The notes beneath the pieces are model-generated. The model was given only the letters and a program-made list of their open reading frames with translations. It made no database searches and was not told the DNA's origin. From an uncultured Pelagibacteraceae bacterium (GTDB taxonomy: Bacteria; Pseudomonadota; Alphaproteobacteria; Pelagibacterales; Pelagibacteraceae): DNA of 40,260 bases. Shown one piece after another: positions 1-11,246 of this stretch (positions within the stretch are counted from its first letter, which is position 1; each line of letters begins with the position of its first letter). The position numbers and the translations under genes are program-made. The stretch spans positions 1 to 40,260 of the forward strand of contig CACHIV010000010.1 of the NCBI GenBank assembly GCA_902579985.1, read 5' to 3'.

Positions 1-1
1 C

Positions 2-1468
2 GAATTAAAAGGTAAAGTTACGTTTGATGATGTTGCTGGTGTTGAAGAAGCAAAAGAAGAAGTTGAAGAAGTAGTAGAATTTTTAAAAGACCCAAAAAAA
101 TTTAGTAGACTAGGTGGAAAAATACCTAGAGGTTGTTTATTAGTCGGTCCTCCGGGTACTGGTAAAACTTTATTAGCTAGAGCTATTGCTGGAGAAGCTG
201 GAGTTCCTTTTTTTACAATTTCAGGATCTGATTTTGTAGAAATGTTTGTTGGTGTTGGTGCGTCTAGAGTTAGAGATATGTTTGAACAAGGAAAAAAACA
301 TTCACCATGTATTATTTTTATTGATGAAATAGATGCAGTAGGTAGAAGTAGAGGTGCTGGTCTTGGCGGTGGAAATGATGAAAGAGAGCAAACATTAAAC
401 CAATTATTAGTGGAAATGGATGGTTTTGATACAAATGAAGGAGTTATAATTATTGCAGCAACTAATAGACCCGATGTTTTAGATCCTGCTTTATTGAGGC
501 CAGGTAGATTTGATAGACAAGTTGTAGTATCTAATCCAGATATAATTGGTAGGGAAAAAATTTTAAAAGTTCACGTTAAAAAAATAAAAATGGCTCCTGA
601 TGTAAATTTAAGGACTGTAGCGAGAGGAACGCCTGGTTTTTCTGGTGCTGACTTGGCAAATTTAGTTAATGAAGCTGCTTTACTCGCAGCTAGAAAAAAT
701 AAAAGAATTGTTACCTATGCTGAGTTTGAGGAAGCAAAAGATAAAGTTATGATGGGAGCTGAAAGAAGATCAATGGTTATGACTGAAGATGAAAAAAAAT
801 TAACAGCATATCACGAAGGAGGACATGCTTTAGTATCTTTTAATATGCCTAATTACGATCCAATTCATAAAGCTACAATAATACCAAGAGGAAGAGCACT
901 TGGTATGGTTATGAATTTACCTGAAAGAGATAAACACGGGCACTCTATTAAATATCTTAAGGCTAGATTAGCTGTTTGCTTTGGCGGAAGAGTTGCCGAA
1001 GAAATCATATTTGGTAAAGACAATATATCTACAGGAGCGGGTGGAGGAAGTGGATCAGATATAAATCAAGCTACTCAACTTGCTAGAGCTATGGTGACAA
1101 AGTATGGAATGAGTGAAGAATTAGGACCTGTAGAATATGGAGAAAATCAAGAAGAGGTATTTTTAGGAAGGTCAGTAACACAAACACAGAGTGTTTCTGA
1201 AGCAATAGCTCAAAAAATAGATAAGGAAATAAGGAAGTTAGTAGACGAAGGTTATAATCAAGCGAAACAAATTTTATCAAGTAAAATAGATGATTTACAT
1301 AAAATAGCTAAAGCTTTGCTTACTTATGAAACTTTAACTGGGGAAGAAATAGAAAATATAATCAATAAAAACAAATATCCAACAAACAAAGACGATTTAA
1401 AGGTCGAAGAGAATAAAGATTCATCTGCCCTTGGCGCGATAGGATTAAAACCTAAAATAGTTCATTAA
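2..1468 (+). CDS. ftsH: ATP-dependent zinc metalloprotease FtsH (5' end cut by window edge)
   Basis: This is a membrane-anchored AAA+ protease that degrades misassembled membrane proteins and short-lived regulators. The reading frame is open from the first complete codon at base 2, so the gene starts upstream of the window. The visible 488 residues begin just before the AAA module. The roughly 150 missing residues would hold the two membrane segments and the periplasmic domain. Walker A (GPPGTGKT) is at bases 146-169, Walker B is FIDEID, the second region of homology reads [19 protein letters not shown], and the zinc site HEGGH is at bases 812-826. A downstream SGSDINQAT segment carries the third zinc ligand, Asp. 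The internal ATG at 242 is not the start, because the Walker A motif lies upstream of it. folP follows after 6 bases. Identity is certain. Confidence 0.97.
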   Translation, partial: ELKGKVTFDDVAGVEEAKEEVEEVVEFLKDPKKFSRLGGKIPRGCLLVGPPGTGKTLLARAIAGEAGVPFFTISGSDFVEMFVGVGASRVRDMFEQGKKHSPCIIFIDEIDAVGRSRGAGLGGGNDEREQTLNQLLVEMDGFDTNEGVIIIAATNRPDVLDPALLRPGRFDRQVVVSNPDIIGREKILKVHVKKIKMAPDVNLRTVARGTPGFSGADLANLVNEAALLAARKNKRIVTYAEFEEAKDKVMMGAERRSMVMTEDEKKLTAYHEGGHALVSFNMPNYDPIHKATIIPRGRALGMVMNLPERDKHGHSIKYLKARLAVCFGGRVAEEIIFGKDNISTGAGGGSGSDINQATQLARAMVTKYGMSEELGPVEYGENQEEVFLGRSVTQTQSVSEAIAQKIDKEIRKLVDEGYNQAKQILSSKIDDLHKIAKALLTYETLTGEEIENIINKNKYPTNKDDLKVEENKDSSALGAIGLKPKIVH

Positions 1469-1474
1469 TCGATA

Positions 1475-2527
1475 ATGAAAAAATATTACACTCGAGTGTG
1501 TAATTTTTATTATGGAAACAATTCAAAAAAACTAGTTAAACAAAAAAAAAGTTTTCCACTAAAAGGTAATTTAGAGATTTCTTTTGATAAAATTGAAATT
1601 TTAACAAGAAAATCCTCAAAGGTTATACATATAAAAAAAATTAAAGATTTATCTAAAAATTTAAAAAAAAAAATTAAAAAAGATCTAAAAATAATTACAA
1701 AGAAGAATAAAAATTTCTCTAATTTTAGATTTAATAAAAATCCTAATATAATGGGTATATTGAACAAAACACCAGATAGTTTTTCTGATGGTGGAAAGTT
1801 TTATAAAAATGATAAAGCAAGCAAAAGAATAATTGACTTAGTAAAATCGGGGTCCAATATTATTGATGTTGGTGGAGAGTCTTCAAGACCCGGATCATCA
1901 GACATTAATGAAAATTTAGAGTGGAAAAGAATTTGTTTTCTTGTAAAGAGATTTGGAAAAAAATATTCTTTATCTTTGGATACAAAAAAAGCGAAGATTA
2001 TGGAAAAAGGTATAAAAAATGGCGTTAAGTTAATTAATGATATTTCTGGATTACAACATGATAAACAAACTATAGGAGTTTTAAAAAAAAGTAATATACC
2101 TTTTGTAATTCATCATATTCAGGGCGTTCCAAAGAATATGCAATTAAACCCAAAATATAAAAATGTGCTACTTGATATTTATGATTTTTTTGAAAAAAAA
2201 ATACTATATTTAAGAAAAAAAGGAATAAAACATAATAAAATAATTGTAGATCCTGGAATAGGATTTGGAAAAAATTTGAAACATAATATGAAGTTGTTAA
2301 GTAATATTTCTATTTTTCATAGTCTTGGATTTCCTATATTGCTTGGAATATCTAGAAAAAGATTCATTAAAGATATTTCTGGAAAAAATGATAGCAAAGA
2401 AAGATTAGGAGGGAGTTTAAGTGCAAGTATATTTGCTATTATGCAAGGAGTAGAAATTTTAAGAGTACATAACGTACATGAAATTATTCAAGGAATTAAA
2501 GTTTATAAAGAATTGATAAAAAAATAA
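1475..2527 (+). CDS. folP: Dihydropteroate synthase FolP
   Basis: The enzyme condenses 6-hydroxymethyl-dihydropterin diphosphate with p-aminobenzoate to make dihydropteroate in folate synthesis. The DHPS barrel begins near residue 90 with IMGILNKTPDSFSDGGKF, followed by IIDVGGESSRPGS, a SLDTKKA strand, LINDISGLQ, IIVDPGIGFGK and GISRKRFI, all family signatures for substrate binding. At 350 aa it is longer than the usual ~280. The extra ~90 residues at the N-terminus open with MKKYYTRVCNFYYG and turn very lysine-rich. From memory, alphaproteobacterial FolP proteins often carry a comparable N-terminal region (YYRP...LAGG...VE.L), so I regard it as a family trait rather than a wrong start. It lies 6 bases after ftsH and its stop overlaps the glmM start by one base (TAATG), suggesting translational coupling. 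Confidence 0.93.
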   Translation: MKKYYTRVCNFYYGNNSKKLVKQKKSFPLKGNLEISFDKIEILTRKSSKVIHIKKIKDLSKNLKKKIKKDLKIITKKNKNFSNFRFNKNPNIMGILNKTPDSFSDGGKFYKNDKASKRIIDLVKSGSNIIDVGGESSRPGSSDINENLEWKRICFLVKRFGKKYSLSLDTKKAKIMEKGIKNGVKLINDISGLQHDKQTIGVLKKSNIPFVIHHIQGVPKNMQLNPKYKNVLLDIYDFFEKKILYLRKKGIKHNKIIVDPGIGFGKNLKHNMKLLSNISIFHSLGFPILLGISRKRFIKDISGKNDSKERLGGSLSASIFAIMQGVEILRVHNVHEIIQGIKVYKELIKK

Positions 2528-3858
2528 TGGCAAAAAAATATTTTGGAACAGATGGAATTAGAGGCTTTGTTAATAGTAAAAATATTAATGGAGATATGTT
2601 TTTTAAATTTGGATTAGCATCTGGAACTTTTTTTAAAACTCAAAAAAAAAAAAAGCAAATTGCAATAATTGCTAAAGATACAAGATTATCTGGTTATACT
2701 TTAGAACCAGCTTTAGTATCTGGACTTGCTTCAGCTGGAATGCATGTTTATACGTTAGGGCCTTTACCAACAAATGGTTTGGCGATGTTAACAAAAGTTA
2801 TGAAAGCAAATATGGGAATAATGATAACTGCGTCTCATAACCCCTTTTATGACAATGGATTGAAGTTGTTCGGTCCAGATGGTTTAAAGTTATCAGATAG
2901 AATAGAAAAAAAAATAGAGAGTTTAATTGATAAAAAAATTCAAAATAACCTTTCTAAGCCAAGAAAATTAGGCAGAGTAAAAAGGTTAGAAACTGCTAAT
3001 GATGACTATATTCAAATATTAAAAAAAAACTTTCCTAAAGATTTTAATCTTAGAGGTTTAAGAATTGTAATTGATTGTGCTAATGGTGCTGGATATAAAT
3101 CGGGTCCAAAATTATTAGAGTCTTTAGGAGCAAAAGTATATGCTATTGGAATAAAACCAAATGGCATAAATATTAATAAAAATTGTGGATCAATGTTTCC
3201 CAATAAAATAAAATTTGCAGTAAAGAAATATAAAGCTCACTTAGGTATTTCTCTTGATGGAGATGCAGATAGAATAATAATGTGTGATGAAAAAGGCAAT
3301 ATAATTGATGGGGATCAAATAATTGCTGCATTAGCGATTAGATGGAAAAATAAAAAGATGCTTAGAGGCGGTGTAATTGGAACTTTAATGTCAAATTATG
3401 GTTTAGAGAAATTTTTTAAATCAAAAAGAATAAATTTTATAAGAGCAAATGTAGGGGATCGATTTGTAAAAGAAAAAATGCAAAAAAATAATTTCAATCT
3501 TGGTGGAGAGCAGTCAGGACATATCATATTGGGTAAATTTGCAACTACTGGAGATGGTTTATTAGTAGCTTTAGAAGTTTTATTCTCTTTAAGAAAAGGA
3601 AAAAAAGCCAGTAGTTTTTTTAATACTTTTAAAAAGACACCTCAAATATTAGAAAATATTGAAGTAAAAGATAAAAGTATAATTAATAATACAAAAGTAA
3701 AGAAATCTATCAAATTTTCAGAAAAACTTATGAAGAGGCAAGGAAGAATACTAGTTAGAAAATCAGGAACAGAATTAAAAATTAGAATAATGGGAGAAAG
3801 TGAAAACAAAAAATTACTTCAAAAATGTATAAATATTATAAAAAAAACAATTAATTAA
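2527..3858 (+). CDS. glmM: Phosphoglucosamine mutase GlmM
   Basis: It interconverts glucosamine-6-phosphate and glucosamine-1-phosphate, feeding UDP-GlcNAc for peptidoglycan and lipopolysaccharide. The length of 443 aa is normal. Visible motifs are the N-terminal YFGTDGIRG, the active-site loop TASHNPFYDNG with the phosphorylated serine at residue 103, the metal-binding DGDADR, the sugar-binding GGEQSGHI, and the C-terminal phosphate-binding RKSGTE. The order ftsH-folP-glmM is common in Alphaproteobacteria. It overlaps folP by one base. The thiD TTG start follows its stop after one base. The UDP-GlcNAc it supports is also the substrate of the WecB epimerase encoded at 10128-11240. Confidence 0.97.
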   Translation: MAKKYFGTDGIRGFVNSKNINGDMFFKFGLASGTFFKTQKKKKQIAIIAKDTRLSGYTLEPALVSGLASAGMHVYTLGPLPTNGLAMLTKVMKANMGIMITASHNPFYDNGLKLFGPDGLKLSDRIEKKIESLIDKKIQNNLSKPRKLGRVKRLETANDDYIQILKKNFPKDFNLRGLRIVIDCANGAGYKSGPKLLESLGAKVYAIGIKPNGININKNCGSMFPNKIKFAVKKYKAHLGISLDGDADRIIMCDEKGNIIDGDQIIAALAIRWKNKKMLRGGVIGTLMSNYGLEKFFKSKRINFIRANVGDRFVKEKMQKNNFNLGGEQSGHIILGKFATTGDGLLVALEVLFSLRKGKKASSFFNTFKKTPQILENIEVKDKSIINNTKVKKSIKFSEKLMKRQGRILVRKSGTELKIRIMGESENKKLLQKCINIIKKTIN

Positions 3859-3859
3859 A

Positions 3860-5967
<2,108 letters not shown>

Positions 5968-6861
5968 TTAATTAACTGGAAGTAAATTTTTAGATTTAGC
6001 AGATAATAGCATGTGTTTTTGAAGTTTTTCAAAAGCTTTATTTTCTATCTGTCTAATTCTTTCTCTACTAATTTTATATTTCTTACTTAAATCCTCTAGA
6101 GTTGTGGGTTCATCATTTAATCTTCTAGAGTATAAAATTTCCCTTTCTCTATCATTAAGAATTTTTATAGAATTCTTTAATAAATCTTGTCTTTGTTTCA
6201 TTTCTTCTTGGTGTGCAAATTTAAGATCTTGATCGAGCTCTTTATCTGTCAACCAGTCTTGCCATTCATCTCCATCCTCACCGACTTGTGTATTTAGAGA
6301 AAATTCTTTACCAGAAAGTCTTCTATTCATTGAAACTACTTCGTTTTCACTAACATCTAGTTTATCAGCTATTTCATTTACATGCTCTGGTCGTAAGTCT
6401 CCTTCAGTCTCGGGTGAAATTTGATTTTTAATTTTTTTTAAGTTGAAGAATAATTTTTTTTGAGCTGTAGTTGTTCCTATCTTAACTAAACTCCAAGATC
6501 TTAATATATATTCTTGTATAGAGGCTTTAATCCACCACATTGCATATGTAGCTAATCTAAAGCCTTTTTCAGGTTCAAATTTTTTAACTGCTTGCATTAG
6601 TCCAACATTTCCCTCTGAAATCATTTCATTTACTGGAAGTCCATAGCCTCTATAACCCATTGCAATTTTTGCAACAAGCCTAAGATGACTGGTGACAAGT
6701 TTTTCTGCTGCTTTAACATTTCCTGTAGTTTTCCAATTTTTTGCTAGCATGTACTCTTCTTCTGCGGCTAACATTGGAAACTTTTTAATTTGTTCAAGAT
6801 AAGCTGACAAACCACCTTCGTTTGAAAGTGTGGGCAAGTTATTATTAAACGTAGTGCTCAT
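5968..6861 (-). CDS. rpoH: RNA polymerase heat-shock sigma factor RpoH (sigma-32 family)
   Basis: This alternative sigma factor directs transcription of chaperone and protease genes. Length is 297 aa. Region 2 contains HLRLVAKIAMGYRGYGLPVNEMISEGNVGLMQAVKKFEPEKGFRLATYAMWWIKASIQEYILRSWS-type sequence. The RpoH box (QKKLFFNLKK) follows near residue 134; it distinguishes RpoH from RpoD and RpoS. Region 4 ends with a helix-turn-helix (ISRERIRQIENKAFEKL). The start is the ATG at 6861. A weak promoter candidate lies just upstream (6872-6899). It is co-directional with rluD, 42 bases away. FtsH, encoded nearby, is known in E. coli to degrade RpoH, but they are not in one operon here. Confidence 0.96.
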   Translation of the reverse strand: MSTTFNNNLPTLSNEGGLSAYLEQIKKFPMLAAEEEYMLAKNWKTTGNVKAAEKLVTSHLRLVAKIAMGYRGYGLPVNEMISEGNVGLMQAVKKFEPEKGFRLATYAMWWIKASIQEYILRSWSLVKIGTTTAQKKLFFNLKKIKNQISPETEGDLRPEHVNEIADKLDVSENEVVSMNRRLSGKEFSLNTQVGEDGDEWQDWLTDKELDQDLKFAHQEEMKQRQDLLKNSIKILNDREREILYSRRLNDEPTTLEDLSKKYKISRERIRQIENKAFEKLQKHMLLSAKSKNLLPVN

Positions 6862-6871
6862 AAGTTGTATT

Positions 6872-6899
6872 TATTTAATTAAATATAGTAATATTTCAA
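6872..6899 (-). promoter_or_regulatory. Candidate promoter for rpoH
   Basis: Reading the minus strand, TTGAAA (6894-6899) is followed after 16 bases by TAAATA (6872-6877). The rpoH ATG is about 10 bases beyond the -10 element, so the transcript would have almost no leader. The -10 is weak and AT-rich sequence makes chance matches likely. The 42-base gap after rluD gives room for a separate promoter, but read-through from rluD is equally possible. Confidence 0.25.
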
Positions 6900-6903
6900 G
6901 AGT

Positions 6904-7884
6904 TTATTTACCAGTATTTCTTAAGGATATTAGTATATTTTTAAGTTCATTGGGCAAATTTGACTTAAAAATCATCTCATTGTTTGTTGTTGGATGAATA
7001 AAACCTAAAGTTTGCGCATGTAGAAACTGTCTATCTAATTTATAAATTAGTTTTTCTAAATTAGGATCAATATTTTTAATTTTTTTATATTTTTTTTTAT
7101 ACTTTTTATCGCCCATGATATTATTACCCATATGAGTCATGTGGACTCTTATCTGATGTGTTCTTCCTGTTTCCAATCTACATTCAATTAAACTAAGAGT
7201 TGGTATTTTATCATTTTCAAATATTTCTATAGTTTTATAATTTGTTATTGCTCTTTTTCCTTTTGAAATACTTACTTCCATCATTTGTCTATTTTTTGAA
7301 CTTCTGGTTATAAAAGTATCAATTTTACCTGAGGAAGGTCTAAGCTTACCCCAGATTAAAAGTTGATAAACTCTTCTTATAGTATGTTTACTAAATTGAA
7401 GAGATAAGTTTTCATGTGTTCTATTATTTTTTGCTATGACTACCAATCCAGATGTATCTTTATCAATTCTATGTACTATACCAGGTCTTAGTTCATCACC
7501 AATGTTGGATAGGATATCTTTTTTATAGTAAATCAAAGCATTAACAATTGTTTTTTCATAGTTTCCAGCTCCTGGATGCATTATTATACCTGCAGGTTTG
7601 TTTATAACCAATAAATCTTTATCTTCATAAACTATTTCTAAATTAAAATTAAAAGGTTTAAGAGAAGTTTTTTTTGGCTCTGGAATTTTAAGATTTATTT
7701 TATCTCCTTTAAAAACTTTTTTAGAAGGGTTATTAATTATTTTATTGTTTAGTTTTAATTTTTGTTTAAGAATTAAACTTTTAATTCTAGTCCTACTAAT
7801 TAATTCTTTCTTTCTATTAATAAATATATCAACTCTTAGACTATCTTCATCTTCTCCAACTATTAAATTAATGTCTTTTTCCAT
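6904..7884 (-). CDS. rluD: 23S rRNA pseudouridine synthase RluD family
   Basis: It converts uridines to pseudouridine in large-subunit rRNA (helix 69 for RluD itself). The 326 aa protein starts with an S4-like RNA-binding region (residues ~1-65: SLRVDIFINRK...SRTRIKSLI). The catalytic domain follows, with LLVINKPAGIIMHPG, the active-site GIVHRIDKDTSGLVV (catalytic Asp131), QLLIWGKL and LIECRLETGRTHQIRVHMTHMGNNIMGD. The start chosen is the ATG at 7884. The frame stays open upstream to 8001, but that extension is the antisense of the tRNA-Arg gene and is rejected. RluD versus RluC cannot be fixed from sequence alone; length and the S4 domain favour RluD. Head-to-head with the tRNA, 23 bases apart. 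Confidence 0.9.
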   Translation of the reverse strand: MEKDINLIVGEDEDSLRVDIFINRKKELISRTRIKSLILKQKLKLNNKIINNPSKKVFKGDKINLKIPEPKKTSLKPFNFNLEIVYEDKDLLVINKPAGIIMHPGAGNYEKTIVNALIYYKKDILSNIGDELRPGIVHRIDKDTSGLVVIAKNNRTHENLSLQFSKHTIRRVYQLLIWGKLRPSSGKIDTFITRSSKNRQMMEVSISKGKRAITNYKTIEIFENDKIPTLSLIECRLETGRTHQIRVHMTHMGNNIMGDKKYKKKYKKIKNIDPNLEKLIYKLDRQFLHAQTLGFIHPTTNNEMIFKSNLPNELKNILISLRNTGK

Positions 7885-7907
7885 AAAATGTAATATTAAT
7901 ACTATAT

Positions 7908-7984
7908 GCGCTTGTAGCTCAACTGGATAGAGCGCCTGACTTCGGATCAGGAGGTTCTGGGTTCGACTCCTAGCAGGCGCACCA
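7908..7984 (+). tRNA. tRNA-Arg (anticodon UCG)
   Basis: A full 77-base cloverleaf can be folded by hand. The acceptor arm GCGCTTG pairs with CAGGCGC, with one G-T wobble. The D arm holds TAGCTCAACTGGATAGAGC. The anticodon arm CCTGA/TCAGG encloses the loop CTTCGGA with anticodon TCG. The T arm CTGGG/CCTAG encloses TTCGACT. The discriminator base is A (7981) and CCA is encoded at 7982-7984. It reads CGA arginine codons and, with wobble, others of the box. It sits between rluD and the AT-rich glycan islet. Confidence 0.96.
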
Positions 7985-8073
7985 TATAATTGTCTTTTCA
8001 ATTGTAAATAGAATCTAACATTAATTTGCTACCATTGTTCATTTATGACATATAAATAAAATAAATATAATTT

Positions 8074-8799
8074 ATGAACTATATTTTATTACCAGCTTTT
8101 AATGAAAAAAAAAATCTTGTAAAAATATTTCAAAAAATTAATAAGATTTGTAAAAAAAACAAAAATATTACTGTTGTTCTCATCGATGATTGTTCAACTG
8201 ATAATACTAGTTCTATCAAAAATAAGAAATACGATTTTAAATTAATTTATACTAAACATAAAAAAAATATGGGACTTAGTATAACTATGGAAACAGGATT
8301 TAATTTAATTTCTAAAAAAATTAAAGTAAAAGATACAGTAATTACTTTGGATAGTGATAATACACATCCTGTTGAGATAATTCCAAGAATGATAAAAAAA
8401 ATACAAGTCGGAAACGATATAGTAATAGCATCTAGATTTGTTAAATCGTCAAAAGTAAAAGGATTGACTTTTAGGAGGCATATTTTGAGTATAGGAGCAA
8501 AATTTTTGTTTAAATTATTTTATCCTTACAATAATTTAAATGATTATACTTGTAATTTTAGAGCATATAATTTTCGGTTAATAAAAGATATTTTAAAAAA
8601 TAAAAAATTTTTTAAAAACGAAGATTTTAACATTGCGGCTAAAATTTTACTTTTTTTGATAAATAAACATAATACTCTAAGGATATTCGAAGTTCCTTTT
8701 GTTTTAAGTTATGATAATAAAATTGGTCAAAGTAAAATGAAATTAACAAAAACTATTTTATTAACTCTTCGATTAATCTTTTTCAGAAATCATAAATAG
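8074..8799 (+). CDS. Family 2 glycosyltransferase, polyprenyl-phosphate sugar synthase-like
   Basis: A GT-A fold transferase, probably moving an activated sugar to a polyprenyl phosphate or other acceptor at the inner membrane face. The 241 aa protein starts YILLPAFNEKKNLVKIF, the canonical GT2 opening. It then has VVLIDDCSTDNT (nucleotide binding), KNMGLSITMETGF and TLDSDNTHPVEIIP. The last takes the place of the metal-binding DAD/DGD motif of dolichol-phosphate mannose synthases. VIASRFVKSSKVKGLTFRRHILS and DYTCNFRAY match the same subfamily. There is no C-terminal membrane anchor. It is very AT-rich with long lysine/asparagine runs. It starts 89 bases after the tRNA-Arg and converges with the membrane protein at 8801-10048. 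Sugar and acceptor are unknown. Confidence 0.8.
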   Translation: MNYILLPAFNEKKNLVKIFQKINKICKKNKNITVVLIDDCSTDNTSSIKNKKYDFKLIYTKHKKNMGLSITMETGFNLISKKIKVKDTVITLDSDNTHPVEIIPRMIKKIQVGNDIVIASRFVKSSKVKGLTFRRHILSIGAKFLFKLFYPYNNLNDYTCNFRAYNFRLIKDILKNKKFFKNEDFNIAAKILLFLINKHNTLRIFEVPFVLSYDNKIGQSKMKLTKTILLTLRLIFFRNHK

Positions 8800-8800
8800 A

Positions 8801-10048
8801 TTAAATTACTAGATTATAAGAAATTTTATATAGATGATTAATGTAAGCAATTAAAAAATATAAAAAGATTAAACTATAAAAAAGCAAAGTATTTCTGAAA
8901 TTTAATAAGACATTATTAATTAAAAAATTCTTAAATAATATACACATCATAATTAAAAATAATGGTTCAAAATATTTTTGATAAACTATAAAATTAAGAC
9001 TCATTAAATTCATTATTAAAAAGATATAAAAAAATTTTGTTTCTTTTTTAATTAAAATATAAGAAATGATTAATCCAAGAAGAGAAGAAGTTATAAAAAT
9101 AAAATTATTACTTAAAATTAAAAAAGATAGTTTATAAAAAAAACCACCACCTCTAAGTCTAGGATCTAAAGCAAAGAGTTCATGAAAATAAAAAATACAA
9201 AAAGTGATTAAAAGTATAGTAATAACTTCATAAATTTTTAAGGTTTTAATTTCATTTAAAATTATTTTTAAATTTTCTTTATTTAATAATAAAAAAATTA
9301 AAAAGAAAAAAATTAATGAAAAATTTGAAGAAAGTGTGTACAAGATATCTCTAGTTATTATATCTCCAAAACCTACAATTCTTGGATTTAAAATTATAAA
9401 TATTAATCCTGGCAAACTTAGTAGAACACTAAATAAAAAAAGTTTAATAAAATTTTTAAATTTCTCAGATGAAAAATAATTATAAAGGTAATATAAAAAT
9501 AGTAATAAGTAAGTTTGTATGCAATAAATTGCAAAAGATAGAAATAATAAATTAATTATTTTATAAAAAAAAATATTATTTTCCTTTGATTTTAAATAAA
9601 AGTAATTACCGATTAAAAAAAAAATTGTTGCTGACAAATGAGCATTTGGCCATATTGCTGAAGCTCTAAACAAAGGAATAAATAAAAAACTCGAGGTAAA
9701 AATTATTAATATAGTTTTATTATTTTTATAAATTTTAGTTAGATTTAAATAAAGAAAAATTGGGAATAAAAAACTTAAAAATAAATAAAAAATTCTTATA
9801 AAGTATTGATCGTTAAGAATTCCATTTAGTATAGACAATAAAGCATAATGCAATGGCATATGCCTAGTAATGTCAGTAATAAAATTAAAATTAGTATAAT
9901 TAACAATTATTGGCCAAGTTAAATTAAAATCCCACTTAGCACCACCTGTAGATAAATCCTCATTTAAAATAAAACCTAAAAAAATTGAAAAAACAGGTAT
10001 ACTTGATAATAATATTAAATTTATATTATTTTTGATATTTTTTTTCAT
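8801..10048 (-). CDS. Polytopic membrane protein, GT-C glycosyltransferase-like, function unknown
   Basis: I do not recognise a named family. The 415 aa protein is hydrophobic along nearly its whole length, with about ten to eleven membrane segments separated by short lysine/asparagine-rich loops. After the first segment comes a polar stretch (NEDLSTGGAKWDFNLTW) and then ITRHMPLHYALLSILNGIL. An acidic loop after helix 1 followed by an H-P-L-H-type motif resembles GT-C membrane glycosyltransferases that use polyprenyl-phosphate sugars, but the match is weak and from pattern only. DPRLRGGGFFYKL is another conserved-looking loop. It sits between a GT2 gene and wecB, which supports a role in surface-glycan assembly. 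Its AT content is among the highest in the window. Confidence 0.6.
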   Translation of the reverse strand: MKKNIKNNINLILLSSIPVFSIFLGFILNEDLSTGGAKWDFNLTWPIIVNYTNFNFITDITRHMPLHYALLSILNGILNDQYFIRIFYLFLSFLFPIFLYLNLTKIYKNNKTILIIFTSSFLFIPLFRASAIWPNAHLSATIFFLIGNYFYLKSKENNIFFYKIINLLFLSFAIYCIQTYLLLFLYYLYNYFSSEKFKNFIKLFLFSVLLSLPGLIFIILNPRIVGFGDIITRDILYTLSSNFSLIFFFLIFLLLNKENLKIILNEIKTLKIYEVITILLITFCIFYFHELFALDPRLRGGGFFYKLSFLILSNNFIFITSSLLGLIISYILIKKETKFFYIFLIMNLMSLNFIVYQKYFEPLFLIMMCILFKNFLINNVLLNFRNTLLFYSLIFLYFLIAYINHLYKISYNLVI

Positions 10049-10127
10049 TCAGGATTTAATAAATTATTTTTTTAGTTTATTAATAAATTATATAAGATTA
10101 AATTATTTTATCAAAATTTAACTAAAT

Positions 10128-11240
10128 ATGAAAATTTGTATTGTTTTATCAACAAGACCAGAAATCATTAAATTAGCATCTCTAATTGCAATTTTAAAAA
10201 AAAAGAAAATAAATTTTTTTTTAGTAAATACTAATCAACACTATATGAATATAATGAGTAAAGTTTTTTTTAATTTTTTTAAAATACCAAAACCAAGATA
10301 TAATATAAAGGCATCAAAAAATAGATATGGAATTTTTTTCTCTAAAACTATTAAAGGTATAGAAAAAATCTTATATAAAGAAAAACCAAATTATTTGATT
10401 GTTCAAGGAGATACAAATACTGCTTTAGCAGGATGTCTGGCCGCATCAATTTTTAATAGAAAACATTTAAATGATAGAAAGAAAATAAATATTGTTCATG
10501 TAGAAGCAGGTTTGAGATCTTTTGATGAAAAGATGCCAGAAGAGATAAATAGGAAACTTATAGATCAGTTATCAAATATACTATTTATACCTACAAAATT
10601 TGATTTAGAAAATTTAAAAAAAGAGAGATTAACTTTTAAAAAAAAAATATTTACTGTAGGAAATACTATTTCGGATGTAATAAAACAATATACTCCTCAT
10701 ATAAAAAAAAATAATATCTTAGAACGTTTTAGTCTTTTCAAAAAAAATTATTTTCTAATTACTTTGCATAGACCAGAATCTGTTGATAATCCAGAAAAGT
10801 TAAATAAACTTATTCATAATTTTGAAAAAATAGGTAGAAGATTTAATACAAAATTTTTGTTTCCTGTTCATCCACGTACACAAAATATAATAAAAAAATT
10901 GAATATTAAAAAATTGAATTTTATTAAGTTTACTAAACCACTTGAATTTATTGATTTTTTAAAAATTATGAAACATAGTAGAATTATTTTTACTGATTCT
11001 GGAGGAATTCAAGAAGAATCATCTTTAATGGGAGTCCCATGTATTACAATAAGAACTTCAACAGAAAGACAATTAAGTATAAAAAATAAGAGTAATATTT
11101 TAACTGGTTATAATTACAATAAAATTTTAAAAGCAATTATCTATTTTAATAAACATAAAATAAAACCTTCAAAAATTTTTGGAAATGGAGATGTGTCTAA
11201 CAGAATTTTTAATATTCTAAAAAAAATAAATAATATTTAG
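10128..11240 (+). CDS. wecB: UDP-N-acetylglucosamine 2-epimerase (non-hydrolysing)
   Basis: It interconverts UDP-GlcNAc and UDP-ManNAc, supplying ManNAc or ManNAcA for surface polysaccharides. The 370 aa protein has the GT-B-like family signatures in order: STRPEIIKLASLI, NTNQHY, VQGDTNTALAGCLAA, HVEAGLRSFDEKMPEEINRKLIDQLS (containing the acidic catalytic residues), TVGNTISDVI, ITLHRPESVDN (catalytic His), FPVHPRTQ, and FTDSGGIQEESSLMGVPCITIRTSTERQ, which binds the UDP. Normally partnered with a UDP-ManNAc dehydrogenase (WecC), which is not seen nearby. It diverges from the GT-C-like gene across a 79-base AT-rich gap and converges with the ABC permease, 6 bases away. Confidence 0.92.
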   Translation: MKICIVLSTRPEIIKLASLIAILKKKKINFFLVNTNQHYMNIMSKVFFNFFKIPKPRYNIKASKNRYGIFFSKTIKGIEKILYKEKPNYLIVQGDTNTALAGCLAASIFNRKHLNDRKKINIVHVEAGLRSFDEKMPEEINRKLIDQLSNILFIPTKFDLENLKKERLTFKKKIFTVGNTISDVIKQYTPHIKKNNILERFSLFKKNYFLITLHRPESVDNPEKLNKLIHNFEKIGRRFNTKFLFPVHPRTQNIIKKLNIKKLNFIKFTKPLEFIDFLKIMKHSRIIFTDSGGIQEESSLMGVPCITIRTSTERQLSIKNKSNILTGYNYNKILKAIIYFNKHKIKPSKIFGNGDVSNRIFNILKKINNI

Positions 11241-11246
11241 TATTTT

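Noticed and set aside
7885..8001. N-terminal extension of the RluD reading frame
   Set aside because: It is the antisense translation of the tRNA-Arg gene (the familiar spurious RSRTQNLL...LYPVELQ peptide). The true ATG is at 7884.
7908..11240. A recent integrative element at the tRNA
   Set aside because: No integrase and no second copy of the tRNA 3' end was found, so I report only a possible old islet.
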